Positions 44,621-53,143 of a stretch of 64,000 nucleotides of DNA are shown here, piece after piece. The position numbers were made by a program, and so were the translations under genes. Source of the stretch: Microbacterium sp. (GTDB lineage Bacteria; Actinomycetota; Actinomycetes; Actinomycetales; Microbacteriaceae); assembly GCF_031180975.1 (NCBI RefSeq), contig NZ_JAPSLI010000001.1, positions 606,022 to 670,021 of the forward strand, read 5' to 3'. How positions within the stretch are numbered: position 1 is the first letter of the stretch; each line of letters begins with the position of its first letter. Below the pieces are notes generated by a model that was not told where the DNA came from, searched no databases, and worked only from the letters and a program-made list of their open reading frames with translations.

Positions 44621-47600
44621 TTACTGCGCGTCGACCGTGAGGATCGTGCGCACGTCGGAGTCGCCGTACTGCACGACACCGAGGTACTTCTCACCGGCCG
44701 CGAGGCCCGACCAGCTCAGCCGGTAGTCCACGACCTCACCGCGCGACGTGTTCAGCGGGTTGGGCGTCGCGGTGAACGCGCCCTCTCCGCCGGGCGTCAC
44801 GTTGGCGTAGGTCATGTCCCACGTCATCGGACCGCTCGTCGCGTACATGTTGGCGACGACGAGGTAGGTGCCTGCGGTGGGCTCGGTGATCGTGACCCGC
44901 TCGTCCGCCGAGCCGCTCGCCGACTGCCAGCGCTCGTAGTAGCGCAGGTCCTCCGGCGAGACCACCCGGTACACGGTCAGGTCGAGGTCACTGCCCTCGT
45001 CGTCCGAGGAGTCGAGGTCGAACCGCGACAGCGTGGTGCCCTCGGGCACGTTCACGATCCACGACACGTCCTTGTTCTCGTCGCCGGAGTTCTCGTCACC
45101 CGAGTGGCCCTCGACGGGGTTGTCCTCGTCGACCAGCAGCGAGAACGGCGTCAGGCCACTGAGGTTCAAGGGCAGCTCACCGTCGACGCCCGACGTGATC
45201 TCCACGTCGGCGGAGCCGTCGGTGCCGGTGCCCGCCACCTCGGCGGGAGCATCGGCCGTCACGGGGAAGACGGCGATCGGCGAACGCACGTCGCCGGCCT
45301 CGCCCTTCCAGGTGAGCGATCCGGTCGCCCAGGTCTCGACGGGCGCGGTGGCGTTGTCGAACGTGACCGTGAAGGTCTTCGACTCACCGGCCTTCGAGAA
45401 GCTGAGCGTGGACGGCTCGACGGTCACGTTGACACCGGGCACCGACGCCTCGGCGGTGTAGGTACCGGCCGCGGTCGCGGTCACCGTACGGGTGACCTTC
45501 TGCGCCGTGGCGAGCGTGCCGATCGAGATCGACGCGCCGTTCAGGTCGCTGCCGTCGATCGGCTCGATGCCCTCGAAGTCGACCAGGCCCTTGCCCTCGA
45601 TGAACGCGGCCCAGTCCGCCGCCCCGCTGAGGTACAGCAGCCCCGGCTCGAAGTACCGCTTCGGGTCCACCTGACCGGCGCCCTGCGCGAACGGGTCGGT
45701 GTTGGCCGATCCATCCGCGTTGACGGTGTCGTACGCGGTCGTCATCAGCGCCGACTTGATCTCCGCGGGCGGGGCGTCGGGGCGCTCACCGAAGTACAGC
45801 GCGGCGAGGCCCGCGACGTGCGGGGACGCCATCGACGTGCCGGACAGGATGCCGAACGTCGGGTCCGCGTCCACCGCGTTGTGCGTCGCAGCGAGGATCG
45901 CCACGCCGGGAGCGGCCACGTCCGGCTTCATGATGTCGGAGCCGTCGGCGTGCATGGGTCCGCGGCTCGAGAAGCCGGCGACCTGCGGGACCGGCGTGGT
46001 CTCGCCCGTCGTGTTCTCGCCGATCAGCGTGATCGGACGGTCGGCCCCACCGCGCACGTACGCGAGCACGGCCTCACGGTGGACCGACGACAGGTGCACG
46101 GTCGGCACGGCGTGGAAGTCGTTGTCGAGCGAATCCGCACCGCCTGGCACGTTCACGAGGACCATGCCGACACCGCCGGCATCCTTCACGACCTGCGACT
46201 TCTCGGCGCGCGCGTTGCTGCCGCGGTCGCACACCACGATGTGGCCGGCGACCTTCGCGGCGTCCAGCGTGCCCGGGAGGCACAGGTTCGCGCTCTCACC
46301 CGCAGCAGCGTCGCCGGCGTAGATCGACGGACCGGTGACCTCCTGTCCGAACGGCACGCTCACCGACGCGCCGGCCTCCTCGAAGCCCTCGAAGCGGACC
46401 GTGCCCTCCCAGGTCGGGATGGTGGACGCCGCGACGGTGGTGTACCAGGGCGAGGCGTGGTCGGCGGTAGCCGGGTCGGGCCCGGCGTTGCCGGCGCTCA
46501 CCGCGACGAACACACCGGCCGCCGCCGCGTTGAAGAACGCGATGTCGTCCGGCTCGAGCACGCTCGTCGCCGAGCCGCCGCCGATCGAGTAGTTGATGAC
46601 GTCCACACCGTCGGCCACTGCGGCGTCGATCGCCGCGACCAGGTCGCTCAGCGCGCAGATGTCGTCGTCGGTGACGGTGGTGTCCGGCCCGACGTAGCAG
46701 GCCTTGTAGGCCGACACCTTCGCGGCGGGTGCGACACCCGAGATGGTGCCGAAGTCGACGCCCTCGACGGATGCCGGAACGCCGAAGTTCCCGGCCGCGG
46801 TGCTGGCGGTGTGTGAACCGTGCCCGTCGCCGTCACGGGGCGACAGGTAGTCGTGCTGGAAGTCGAAGCCGGCCGCCTTCGCACCGGTGTGGAAGTACTG
46901 CCCGCCGACCAGCTTGGTGGTGTAGTCGTGCTTGTCCCAGTCCTGACCGGTGACCACGGGGCTGCGGAACGTGTTGCCGTCGGCCTTCTCGTAGTACACG
47001 TAGGAGCCGTCGGTGTAGGGCTGGCCCGCCGACTTCTTGTTGGTCTGCTTCTTGAGCTTCTCCCCCGCGAACGACGGGTGCTCCGGGGCGATGCCGGTGT
47101 CGACCACGCCGACGACCACGCCGTCGCCGGCGCTGTCCACGCCGCCGAGCTGCTCCCACACGCCGCCGGTGCCGTCGGTGTCCGAACCGAGGCCGAGGAA
47201 ATCGGTGGAGGACTGCGCCTGCGGATGCCGAACGGTGTCGGCGAACACGCCGAGGACGTCCTTCGACGCGCGGAGCTTGTCGACCTGGGCGCCGGTGAGA
47301 TCGGCGCTGAACCCGTTCAGTGCCACCTGGTACTCGACGTCGGGGGTGACCCCCGCCTGCTTCGCGAGCTTGCGCTGCTCGTTGCGCAGGTGTGCGATGT
47401 ACTTCTGCGAGTCCGACGAGGTCGCGTCGAGCTGCTCACCCTTCTTCGGCTTGGTCGCCTTGAGCCCCTTGGTGTCGCCGTCGTAGGTGGCGAGCGGATC
47501 GCCCTTCAGCAGCACGATGTAGTGCCCTGGCGTGCCCTCCACCGGCGCGGGATGCGTCACCCCCTGCGCGGCGAAGCCCGCGGTGGCCGTGGAACCGATG

Positions 47601-47653
47601 AACAGCGCGGCCAGGGATACGGCCGCCGTCACTCTGAGTGGTGTTCGTCTCAT
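44621..47653 (-). CDS. Secreted subtilisin-like serine peptidase (S8, PA domain)
   Basis: 1010 residues. Signal peptide to about residue 29, an I9 propeptide region (HYIVLLKGDPLA), then the S8 domain: VVDTGIAPEHP (Asp near 184), GDGHGSHTASTAAG (His near 278), SAGNAGPD (oxyanion Asn), GTSMASPHVAG (Ser near 606). A PA domain is inserted between His and Ser (VVCDRGSNARAEKSQVVKDA). Beta domains with Fn3-like and prepeptidase-like features follow. There is no C-terminal membrane anchor, so it is not a mycosin of a type VII system. GGGAG precedes the start by 6 bases. Confidence 0.94.
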   Translation of the reverse strand: MRRTPLRVTAAVSLAALFIGSTATAGFAAQGVTHPAPVEGTPGHYIVLLKGDPLATYDGDTKGLKATKPKKGEQLDATSSDSQKYIAHLRNEQRKLAKQAGVTPDVEYQVALNGFSADLTGAQVDKLRASKDVLGVFADTVRHPQAQSSTDFLGLGSDTDGTGGVWEQLGGVDSAGDGVVVGVVDTGIAPEHPSFAGEKLKKQTNKKSAGQPYTDGSYVYYEKADGNTFRSPVVTGQDWDKHDYTTKLVGGQYFHTGAKAAGFDFQHDYLSPRDGDGHGSHTASTAAGNFGVPASVEGVDFGTISGVAPAAKVSAYKACYVGPDTTVTDDDICALSDLVAAIDAAVADGVDVINYSIGGGSATSVLEPDDIAFFNAAAAGVFVAVSAGNAGPDPATADHASPWYTTVAASTIPTWEGTVRFEGFEEAGASVSVPFGQEVTGPSIYAGDAAAGESANLCLPGTLDAAKVAGHIVVCDRGSNARAEKSQVVKDAGGVGMVLVNVPGGADSLDNDFHAVPTVHLSSVHREAVLAYVRGGADRPITLIGENTTGETTPVPQVAGFSSRGPMHADGSDIMKPDVAAPGVAILAATHNAVDADPTFGILSGTSMASPHVAGLAALYFGERPDAPPAEIKSALMTTAYDTVNADGSANTDPFAQGAGQVDPKRYFEPGLLYLSGAADWAAFIEGKGLVDFEGIEPIDGSDLNGASISIGTLATAQKVTRTVTATAAGTYTAEASVPGVNVTVEPSTLSFSKAGESKTFTVTFDNATAPVETWATGSLTWKGEAGDVRSPIAVFPVTADAPAEVAGTGTDGSADVEITSGVDGELPLNLSGLTPFSLLVDEDNPVEGHSGDENSGDENKDVSWIVNVPEGTTLSRFDLDSSDDEGSDLDLTVYRVVSPEDLRYYERWQSASGSADERVTITEPTAGTYLVVANMYATSGPMTWDMTYANVTPGGEGAFTATPNPLNTSRGEVVDYRLSWSGLAAGEKYLGVVQYGDSDVRTILTVDAQ

Positions 47654-47742
47654 GAAGTGCTCCCGATTTTCCGATGCGGCGGCGTTGCCGCACCGTCGAT
47701 CAACCTAGCCGGGCCCCGGACATCGCGCCAGAGCGCCACGCG

Positions 47743-47768
47743 CACGGGCGTTTCGCACGGGTGTTTCG
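47743..47768. repeat. 13-base tandem repeat in the subtilase-ECF gap
   Basis: cacgggcgtttcg is followed directly by cacgggtgtttcg, one mismatch. It lies in the divergent region upstream of both genes and could be a regulatory direct repeat. Confidence 0.55.
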
Positions 47769-47863
47769 CACGCGCGGTCCGCCGACCGCCCTCGCGCACT
47801 GCCTCCCCGTCCGCGACACCCCCGGAAGGGACCCGCGTCCGAGCCCGCCGGTAGCCTGATCCG

Positions 47864-48436
47864 GTGAGCATCCCCACCACCCTCCTCAGCACGCGCACGC
47901 TGCTCGTGTGCGCCGCGATCGGTGTCGCCACCGGCATCCTCGGCGGCGTCGCCGGGCTGCTCACACCTGTGGTGCTCCTCGGCGCCCCGTACCTTTACGG
48001 GCTGCTGCTCGGGTCGCATGTGCTGCCGGGCATCATCGCCCAGGAGGTGCTCCGCCGGCCGCTGGTCGCCATCGTCACCCACGTGTTCGCCGCGCTGATC
48101 GCGAGCGCGTTCAACCCGGCCTGGGCGTTGCGGTTCGTCGGCACCGCGCTGCTGTTCGGCGCCATCCAGGAAGGTGTCGCGGCGCTGACCCGCTACCGCG
48201 CCTGGGGCGCCTGGCGGTTCTTCACGTCGGCCGCGCTCATCGGCGTCGTGGTCGCCGCCGTGGTGTTCCTGGCCGCGCACCTCGCGACCTTCCCGGGGTG
48301 GGCGCAGGCGGTCTACCTCGTCGTCTCGGTGGTCGGACCGGTCGTCTGGACGGCCGTCGGGCTCGCCGTGGGCAGCGCCCTGACCAGGGCGGGCGTCGCA
48401 CGACGTGAGGTGCCTCCTCCGTCGTCGTATCGTTGA
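47864..48436 (+). CDS. ECF transporter S component (YkoE-like)
   Basis: 190 residues, five or six membrane helices, resembling the YkoE family of thiamine/hydroxymethylpyrimidine-binding S components (GVAGLLTPVVLLGAPYLYGL, PGIIAQEVLRRPL). The matching ATPase and T subunits are encoded 5 kb away at 53144-55719. TAGCCT (47852-47857) ends seven bases before GTG 47864, so the mRNA is probably leaderless. No TPP riboswitch is seen upstream, so thiamine control, if any, is by other means. Confidence 0.82.
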   Translation: MSIPTTLLSTRTLLVCAAIGVATGILGGVAGLLTPVVLLGAPYLYGLLLGSHVLPGIIAQEVLRRPLVAIVTHVFAALIASAFNPAWALRFVGTALLFGAIQEGVAALTRYRAWGAWRFFTSAALIGVVVAAVVFLAAHLATFPGWAQAVYLVVSVVGPVVWTAVGLAVGSALTRAGVARREVPPPSSYR

Positions 48437-48439
48437 CGG

Positions 48440-49201
48440 ATGGCCAGCATTCTCGTCCGTCGTCCCTCTCCCCGTCTCGCCGAAGGCGAGCTCACGCACC
48501 TGGAACGCGTTCCGGTGGACCCGGAGCTCGCGCAGCGCCAGTGGGAGCAGTACGTCGACGTCTACCGGTCGCAGGGCTGGGATGTCGTCGAGATCGAACC
48601 GGACGACTCGCACCCCGACGGCGTCTTCGTCGAGGACACGGTCGTGATGTTCGGTGATGTCGCGGTGCTCACCCGCCCCGGCGCCGATTCACGTCGCGGT
48701 GAGATCGAGACCACCCGCGCGGCGCTGGAGCGTGCCGGCATCCCGTTCCTGCAGATCGAGGAGCCGGGCACCCTCGACGGCGGCGACGTGCTGAAGGTCG
48801 ACCGCACCGTGTACGTCGGGCAGACCCTGCGCACCAATGCGGAGGGCATCGCGCAGCTGAGCGCGCTGCTGTCGCCGCGCGGCTGGACGGTCGTCGCGGT
48901 GCCCGTCACGAAGGTGTTGCACTTGAAGAGTGGCGTGACCGCCCTCCCCGACGGCACCGTGATCGGCTACCCGCCGCTGGTCGACGACCCGGCCGTCTAC
49001 CCCCGCTTCCTGGCCGTGCCCGAGGAGCACGGCACCGCCGTGGTCGTGCTCGACGACGACACGGTGCTGATGTCGTCCGACGCGCCGCAGAGCGCGCAGC
49101 TGTTCCGCGACCGCGGCCTCACGGTCATCGAGACGCCGATCAGCGAGTTCGAGAAGCTCGAGGGCTGCGTCACCTGCCTGTCGGTGCGCGTCCGCGACTG
49201 A
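48440..49201 (+). CDS. Dimethylarginine dimethylaminohydrolase (DDAH)
   Basis: 253 residues with the catalytic set of DDAH: VFVEDT (Glu65), LHLKSG (His161) and GCVTCLSV (Cys246), on the five-bladed guanidine-modifying fold. It hydrolyses methylated arginine to citrulline and methylamine. It starts 3 bases after the S component; TATCGT (48428-48433) ends seven bases before the ATG, so it may also have its own leaderless transcript. Confidence 0.93.
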   Translation: MASILVRRPSPRLAEGELTHLERVPVDPELAQRQWEQYVDVYRSQGWDVVEIEPDDSHPDGVFVEDTVVMFGDVAVLTRPGADSRRGEIETTRAALERAGIPFLQIEEPGTLDGGDVLKVDRTVYVGQTLRTNAEGIAQLSALLSPRGWTVVAVPVTKVLHLKSGVTALPDGTVIGYPPLVDDPAVYPRFLAVPEEHGTAVVVLDDDTVLMSSDAPQSAQLFRDRGLTVIETPISEFEKLEGCVTCLSVRVRD

Positions 49202-49223
49202 AGCACCCGCACCCGCACACACG

Positions 49224-49261
49224 ACGGCGACCGCCGGTCCGGATGGATCGGCGGGCGCCGT
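49224..49261. terminator. Bidirectional terminator between DDAH and stress-protein genes
   Basis: ACGGCG-A-CCGCCG (49224-49236) pairs with CGGCGG-G-CGCCGT (49249-49261) around a 12-base loop, with one internal mismatch, between convergent genes. Confidence 0.75.
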
Positions 49262-49282
49262 GCTGTCCGTCTCACGAACGGG

Positions 49283-50197
49283 TCAGCTCTCCTCCGCGGC
49301 CTCCGCGAGTTCCTCCGCGGCACGTCGCGGCACGATGATGGCGGGAACCGGCGAATGCCGTACGACCTTCGTCGCGTGCGAGCCGATGAACACCCGCGCC
49401 AGCGGACCGAGCGTGCTCGAACCGACGACCAGCACGTCACCGGCATCCCATTCCACGTCCTCCAGCGCCTTCGCCCAGGAGTCGCCCATGCCGACGACCG
49501 CGCCGTCCAGTTCCGGCACGCGCGGCAGCGCCGTGACGTCGTCGAGCAGGGAGCGCACGTGGTCCTCAATCGTGCTGACCCACTCGTCGGCGACGCCGCG
49601 TTCGGCGGTGCCGACGCCGGCCGTCACGCTGCCGGTCGGGATGACGGCGAACGAGGCGATGCGCAGCGACGCGCCGATCTCTTCGGCGACGCCGGCGGCA
49701 CCGAGCACCACGTCGGCGGCGGCATCCGACCCGCCGTAGGCGGCGGTCACACGACTCACCCGCGCCGTGTCGGACGCACGGAACCCACGCGGCGCGATCG
49801 CCACTGGCACCGGCGACGCGTGCAGCAGCGCGTCGTTCACCGAGCCGAGCGCGATATGCCCGAGCGCGCCGGCCGACGACGAGCCGACCACGACCAGGTC
49901 CGGCTGGTGCTTCTCGATCAGTTCCAGCAGCCCCTTGTGGGCCGAGCGGGCGGTGTGCTGGAGGAACGTCGCCTTGACGCCCACCAGCACGGATGCCGCG
50001 TGGTCGAGCACCACGTCGGCCGAGTCGCGCATGTGGTCGAGCCACTCCCGGTCGGTGTTGTGGGTGAGCGGCGACCATGTCTGCGGGACCACGGCGGCCA
50101 CGATCAGGTCGGTGTCGAGCGAGCGGGCCAGCATGGCGGCCAGGTGCATCACCGATGCCGACCGCTGCCCCGGACTCACACCGACGAGGATGCTCAT
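49283..50197 (-). CDS. Universal stress protein with two Usp domains
   Basis: 304 residues from ATG 50197, overlapping the permease stop by ATGA. Both halves are Usp folds; the first ends with VVVGSSSAGALGHIALGSVN and the second with VVGSSTLGPLARVFIGSHAT, each the G-x2-G-x9-G(S/T) ATP-binding loop. The coupling to an amino-acid permease suggests that it modulates transport. Confidence 0.9.
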   Translation of the reverse strand: MSILVGVSPGQRSASVMHLAAMLARSLDTDLIVAAVVPQTWSPLTHNTDREWLDHMRDSADVVLDHAASVLVGVKATFLQHTARSAHKGLLELIEKHQPDLVVVGSSSAGALGHIALGSVNDALLHASPVPVAIAPRGFRASDTARVSRVTAAYGGSDAAADVVLGAAGVAEEIGASLRIASFAVIPTGSVTAGVGTAERGVADEWVSTIEDHVRSLLDDVTALPRVPELDGAVVGMGDSWAKALEDVEWDAGDVLVVGSSTLGPLARVFIGSHATKVVRHSPVPAIIVPRRAAEELAEAAEES

Positions 50198-51651
50198 CGG
50201 TCGCCGTCCTTCGGCTGCACCACCGTGGACGTGAACGGCACGTCCGCGGGCTGCGCCGCGGCGCCGCCCAGCACCGAGTGGGTGCGCCCGTAGAACCAGT
50301 AGAACACCAGCACGACCGCCGTCCACACCACGAACACGATGATCGTGATGGGGCGCAGCTGCGTGATGATCCAGATGCAGCCCAGGATCGACAGGATGGG
50401 GATCAGCGGGTGCAGCGGCAGGGTGAACCCGCGCTCGAGGTTCGGCTGGCGCCGGCGCAGGATGATGACGGCGACCGAGACCACCAGGAAGGCGACCAGC
50501 GTACCGATGCTGGTCATCTCGAGCAGGAAGTTGATCGGCACCAGGGCCGCGATGACGGCGATCACCGCGGTGACGATCATGGTGTTGGCGGCGGGCGCCA
50601 GGGTGCGGCGGTCGACGCGCGAGAAGACCGGCGGCAGCATCCCGTCGCGCGACATCGCGAACAGGATGCGCGTCTGGCCGTACAGTGTGACCAGGGTCAC
50701 GCTGAAGATCGAGATGACGGCGCCGGCGGCGACGACAGTGCCGGGCCAGGACGAGCCGATGATCGCCTCGAGGATCGCCGCGAGGCCCGCGCTCTGGTTC
50801 TCGAACTTGCCGGGTTCCTGCGCGCCGACGGCGGAGATCGCGACCGCGACGTACATCACGACGACCACGAGCAGGGCGAACAGGATCGCCAGCGGCAGGT
50901 TGCGCTTCGGGTTCTTCGCCTCACCACCGGCGGTCGAAACCGCGTCGAGGCCGATGAACGAGAAGAAGATGAGCCCGGCGGCGGCCACGATGCCCTGGAA
51001 CCCGGCGGGGGCGAAGTTGGCGAAGTGGTCGGCGTTCCAGCCGGTGAGCGCGACGGCGACGAAGAACAGCAGCACCGCGATCTTGATGATGACCATGACG
51101 GCGTTCGCCTTCGCGGACTCGCCCGCCCCGCGGAGCAGCAGCAGGCCGCACAGCACGATGACGATCACGGCGGGCAGGTTGATGATGCCGCCCTGCTCGG
51201 GTGCGTTCGACAGCGCCTCGGGGATGCGGAAGCCGAACAGGTTGAACAGCAGCTGGTTCACGTACTGCGACCAGCCGACGGCGACACCGGCGGTGGAGAC
51301 GCCGTACTCCAGCAGGAGACAGGCGGCCACTCCCATCGCGGGCGCCTCGCCGAGGGTCGTGTAGGCGTACGAGTACGTCGATCCGGAGACGGGGACGGAC
51401 CCGGCCAGCTCGGCGTAGCACAGTGCCGTCACGCCGGCGACCGCGCCGCCGATGACGAACGACCAGACGACGGCGGGGCCGGCGATGGGGACGGCGCCGG
51501 ACAGCACGTAGAAGATGCCGGTTCCGATCGTGCCGCCGATGCCGATCATGGTGAGGGCGAAGAGACCGATGCTGCGTTTCAGGTGCGAGTCCTCCACCCC
51601 CTCGATCGGGGCGGGCTTGCGCCGAAGAAGCTGCTGACTCAGTGAGGTCAT
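50194..51651 (-). CDS. APC-family cationic amino-acid permease (CAT-like)
   Basis: 485 residues from ATG 51651 (GGGAG 8 bases upstream). Twelve membrane segments; GLFALTMIGIGGTIGTGIFY is the helix-1 substrate loop and FFSFIGLDAVSTAGGEAKNP the helix-6 region of CAT transporters. Followed by a coupled Usp gene. Confidence 0.92.
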   Translation of the reverse strand: MTSLSQQLLRRKPAPIEGVEDSHLKRSIGLFALTMIGIGGTIGTGIFYVLSGAVPIAGPAVVWSFVIGGAVAGVTALCYAELAGSVPVSGSTYSYAYTTLGEAPAMGVAACLLLEYGVSTAGVAVGWSQYVNQLLFNLFGFRIPEALSNAPEQGGIINLPAVIVIVLCGLLLLRGAGESAKANAVMVIIKIAVLLFFVAVALTGWNADHFANFAPAGFQGIVAAAGLIFFSFIGLDAVSTAGGEAKNPKRNLPLAILFALLVVVVMYVAVAISAVGAQEPGKFENQSAGLAAILEAIIGSSWPGTVVAAGAVISIFSVTLVTLYGQTRILFAMSRDGMLPPVFSRVDRRTLAPAANTMIVTAVIAVIAALVPINFLLEMTSIGTLVAFLVVSVAVIILRRRQPNLERGFTLPLHPLIPILSILGCIWIITQLRPITIIVFVVWTAVVLVFYWFYGRTHSVLGGAAAQPADVPFTSTVVQPKDGDR

Positions 51652-51726
51652 GTGAGGTACTCCCGGGTAGGTCGCGCCGATCCTCGTCGATCGGGCCGCG
51701 TTAGATGGTACCCCGCTCACGGGATT

Positions 51727-51746
51727 CTTTGACTCATGTGTCAAAG
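51727..51746. promoter_or_regulatory. Inverted repeat CTTTGAC-N6-GTCAAAG at the lysA end
   Basis: A 7-base perfect palindrome overlapping the lysA stop codon and about 80 bases upstream of the permease start. It contains a good -35 (TTGACA on the minus strand) for the permease. Could be an operator; its stem is too weak to be a convincing terminator. Confidence 0.4.
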
Positions 51747-52994
51747 ATCGCGCGCGAACAGCTCCTCCCAGGTCTCCCGCCGTACCACCGCCCGCGCGTC
51801 GCCGTCTGCGGCGAACACCACGGGAGGTCGCCGCGCACCGTTGTAGTTGTTCGCCATGGTGTGCGTGTATGCACCGGTGGCCGCGACGACGAGCAGGTCG
51901 CCGACCTGCGCGGCGGGCAGCCGGATGCCGTCGATGAGTACGTCCCCGCTCTCGCAGTGCCGCCCGACGACGATTGCGTCCTCGACGGCATCCTCGTCCA
52001 TCCGCGCGGCGAGCGCGGCCTCGTAGCGCTGATCGAACATCGCCACCTCGAGGTTGTCGCCCATGCCGCCGTCGACGGCGACGAAGTTACGGGCGTCCCG
52101 CTTGACCGTGGTCACCGTGTACAGGGTGGCCGCGGCGGTGTTCACCATGCTGCGCCCCGGTTCGATGATGATCTCCGCCGACGCCGGGAGGTGCTCTCGC
52201 GCTGCGCCGAGCAGCGCGTCGAGGTACGCCGAGACGGACGGCGGCTGCTCGGCGTACGTGTAGCGGGTGCCGAGTCCGCCGCCCAGGTCGTACACCGGGA
52301 ACTCGCCCATCGCCGCGAGCGGCGCGACGGCTGCCGCGAGTTCGGCCGGGTCGAGCACCTGCGACCCGACGTGGGCGTGCACGCCCTGCATCCTCAGCCG
52401 GTCGCTGCGCTCGATCCTCGCGATCAGTGCGCGTGCGGCATCCGGGGTGAGTCCGAACTTCGACCCGATCTGACCGGTGGCGACGTGCGGGTGCGTCGAC
52501 GAGGCGATGCCGGGGACGATGCGCACCAGGACGTCCTGTGTGTGACCGGGCGGCACGATCGCCTCCAGCCGGTCCACATCGTCGGCGTTGTCGACGACCA
52601 CGAGACCGGCGCCGACGCTCACCGCGTACTCGATCTCCTCCGTCGACTTCGCGTTGCCGTGCAGGACGATCAGCGCTGGGTCGATGCCGGCCTTCACGGC
52701 ACTGCGCAATTCTCCTCCCCCAGCCACATCCAGGCCGAGGCCCTCCTCGACCATCACCCGCTGGACGGCGGTGGCGGGGAAGGCCTTCGACGCGAACACG
52801 ACGCGCGAGCGCGGCCAGCGCTTCGCCGCCTCGTCCCGATACTCCCGCGCCCTGGCCCGCAGCGCCGGCTCCGCGACCACGATCGCGGGCGTCCCGAACT
52901 CACGGGCCAGGTCATCGACCCGGCATCCGGAGATCCGCAGCACCCCGCCGTCGACGTCGGAACCCGGCGGCAGCAGGGACAGCAGATCGTTCAT
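51741..52994 (-). CDS. lysA: Diaminopimelate decarboxylase
   Basis: 417 residues with the fold-III PLP motifs: VVFASKAFPA (Lys70 Schiff base), HAHVGSQ, DLGGGLGTRY, EPGRSMV (phosphate binding) and GRHCESGDVL (Cys/Glu of the second site at the dimer interface). It makes L-lysine from meso-diaminopimelate. AAGGAG lies 4 bases before the ATG. It is monocistronic and not near argS or thrA; a related decarboxylase of the same family cannot be excluded. Confidence 0.9.
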   Translation of the reverse strand: MNDLLSLLPPGSDVDGGVLRISGCRVDDLAREFGTPAIVVAEPALRARAREYRDEAAKRWPRSRVVFASKAFPATAVQRVMVEEGLGLDVAGGGELRSAVKAGIDPALIVLHGNAKSTEEIEYAVSVGAGLVVVDNADDVDRLEAIVPPGHTQDVLVRIVPGIASSTHPHVATGQIGSKFGLTPDAARALIARIERSDRLRMQGVHAHVGSQVLDPAELAAAVAPLAAMGEFPVYDLGGGLGTRYTYAEQPPSVSAYLDALLGAAREHLPASAEIIIEPGRSMVNTAAATLYTVTTVKRDARNFVAVDGGMGDNLEVAMFDQRYEAALAARMDEDAVEDAIVVGRHCESGDVLIDGIRLPAAQVGDLLVVAATGAYTHTMANNYNGARRPPVVFAADGDARAVVRRETWEELFARDL

Positions 52995-53143
52995 GAGACT
53001 CCTTCGGGACCTCCGGGGCGAAGCGGATTCACTCTAGCCGCCCGAGGCGCGGACCCCCGTGTGGCCATCAGGCTGCGCCGGCACGCAGGTTAGGGTCGGC
53101 TAAGTTGGAGGTGCCGGTTCGCCGCCGGCGCCCTCCGACCCGG

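Noticed and set aside
44621..47653. Subtilase as the mycosin (MycP) of the type VII-like locus
   Set aside because: It has no C-terminal membrane helix, has PA and beta domains typical of secreted degradative subtilases, and lies 15 kb from the locus.
47654..47863. TPP riboswitch upstream of the YkoE-like gene
   Set aside because: The conserved CUGAGA and related blocks are absent on either strand, and the gene appears leaderless.
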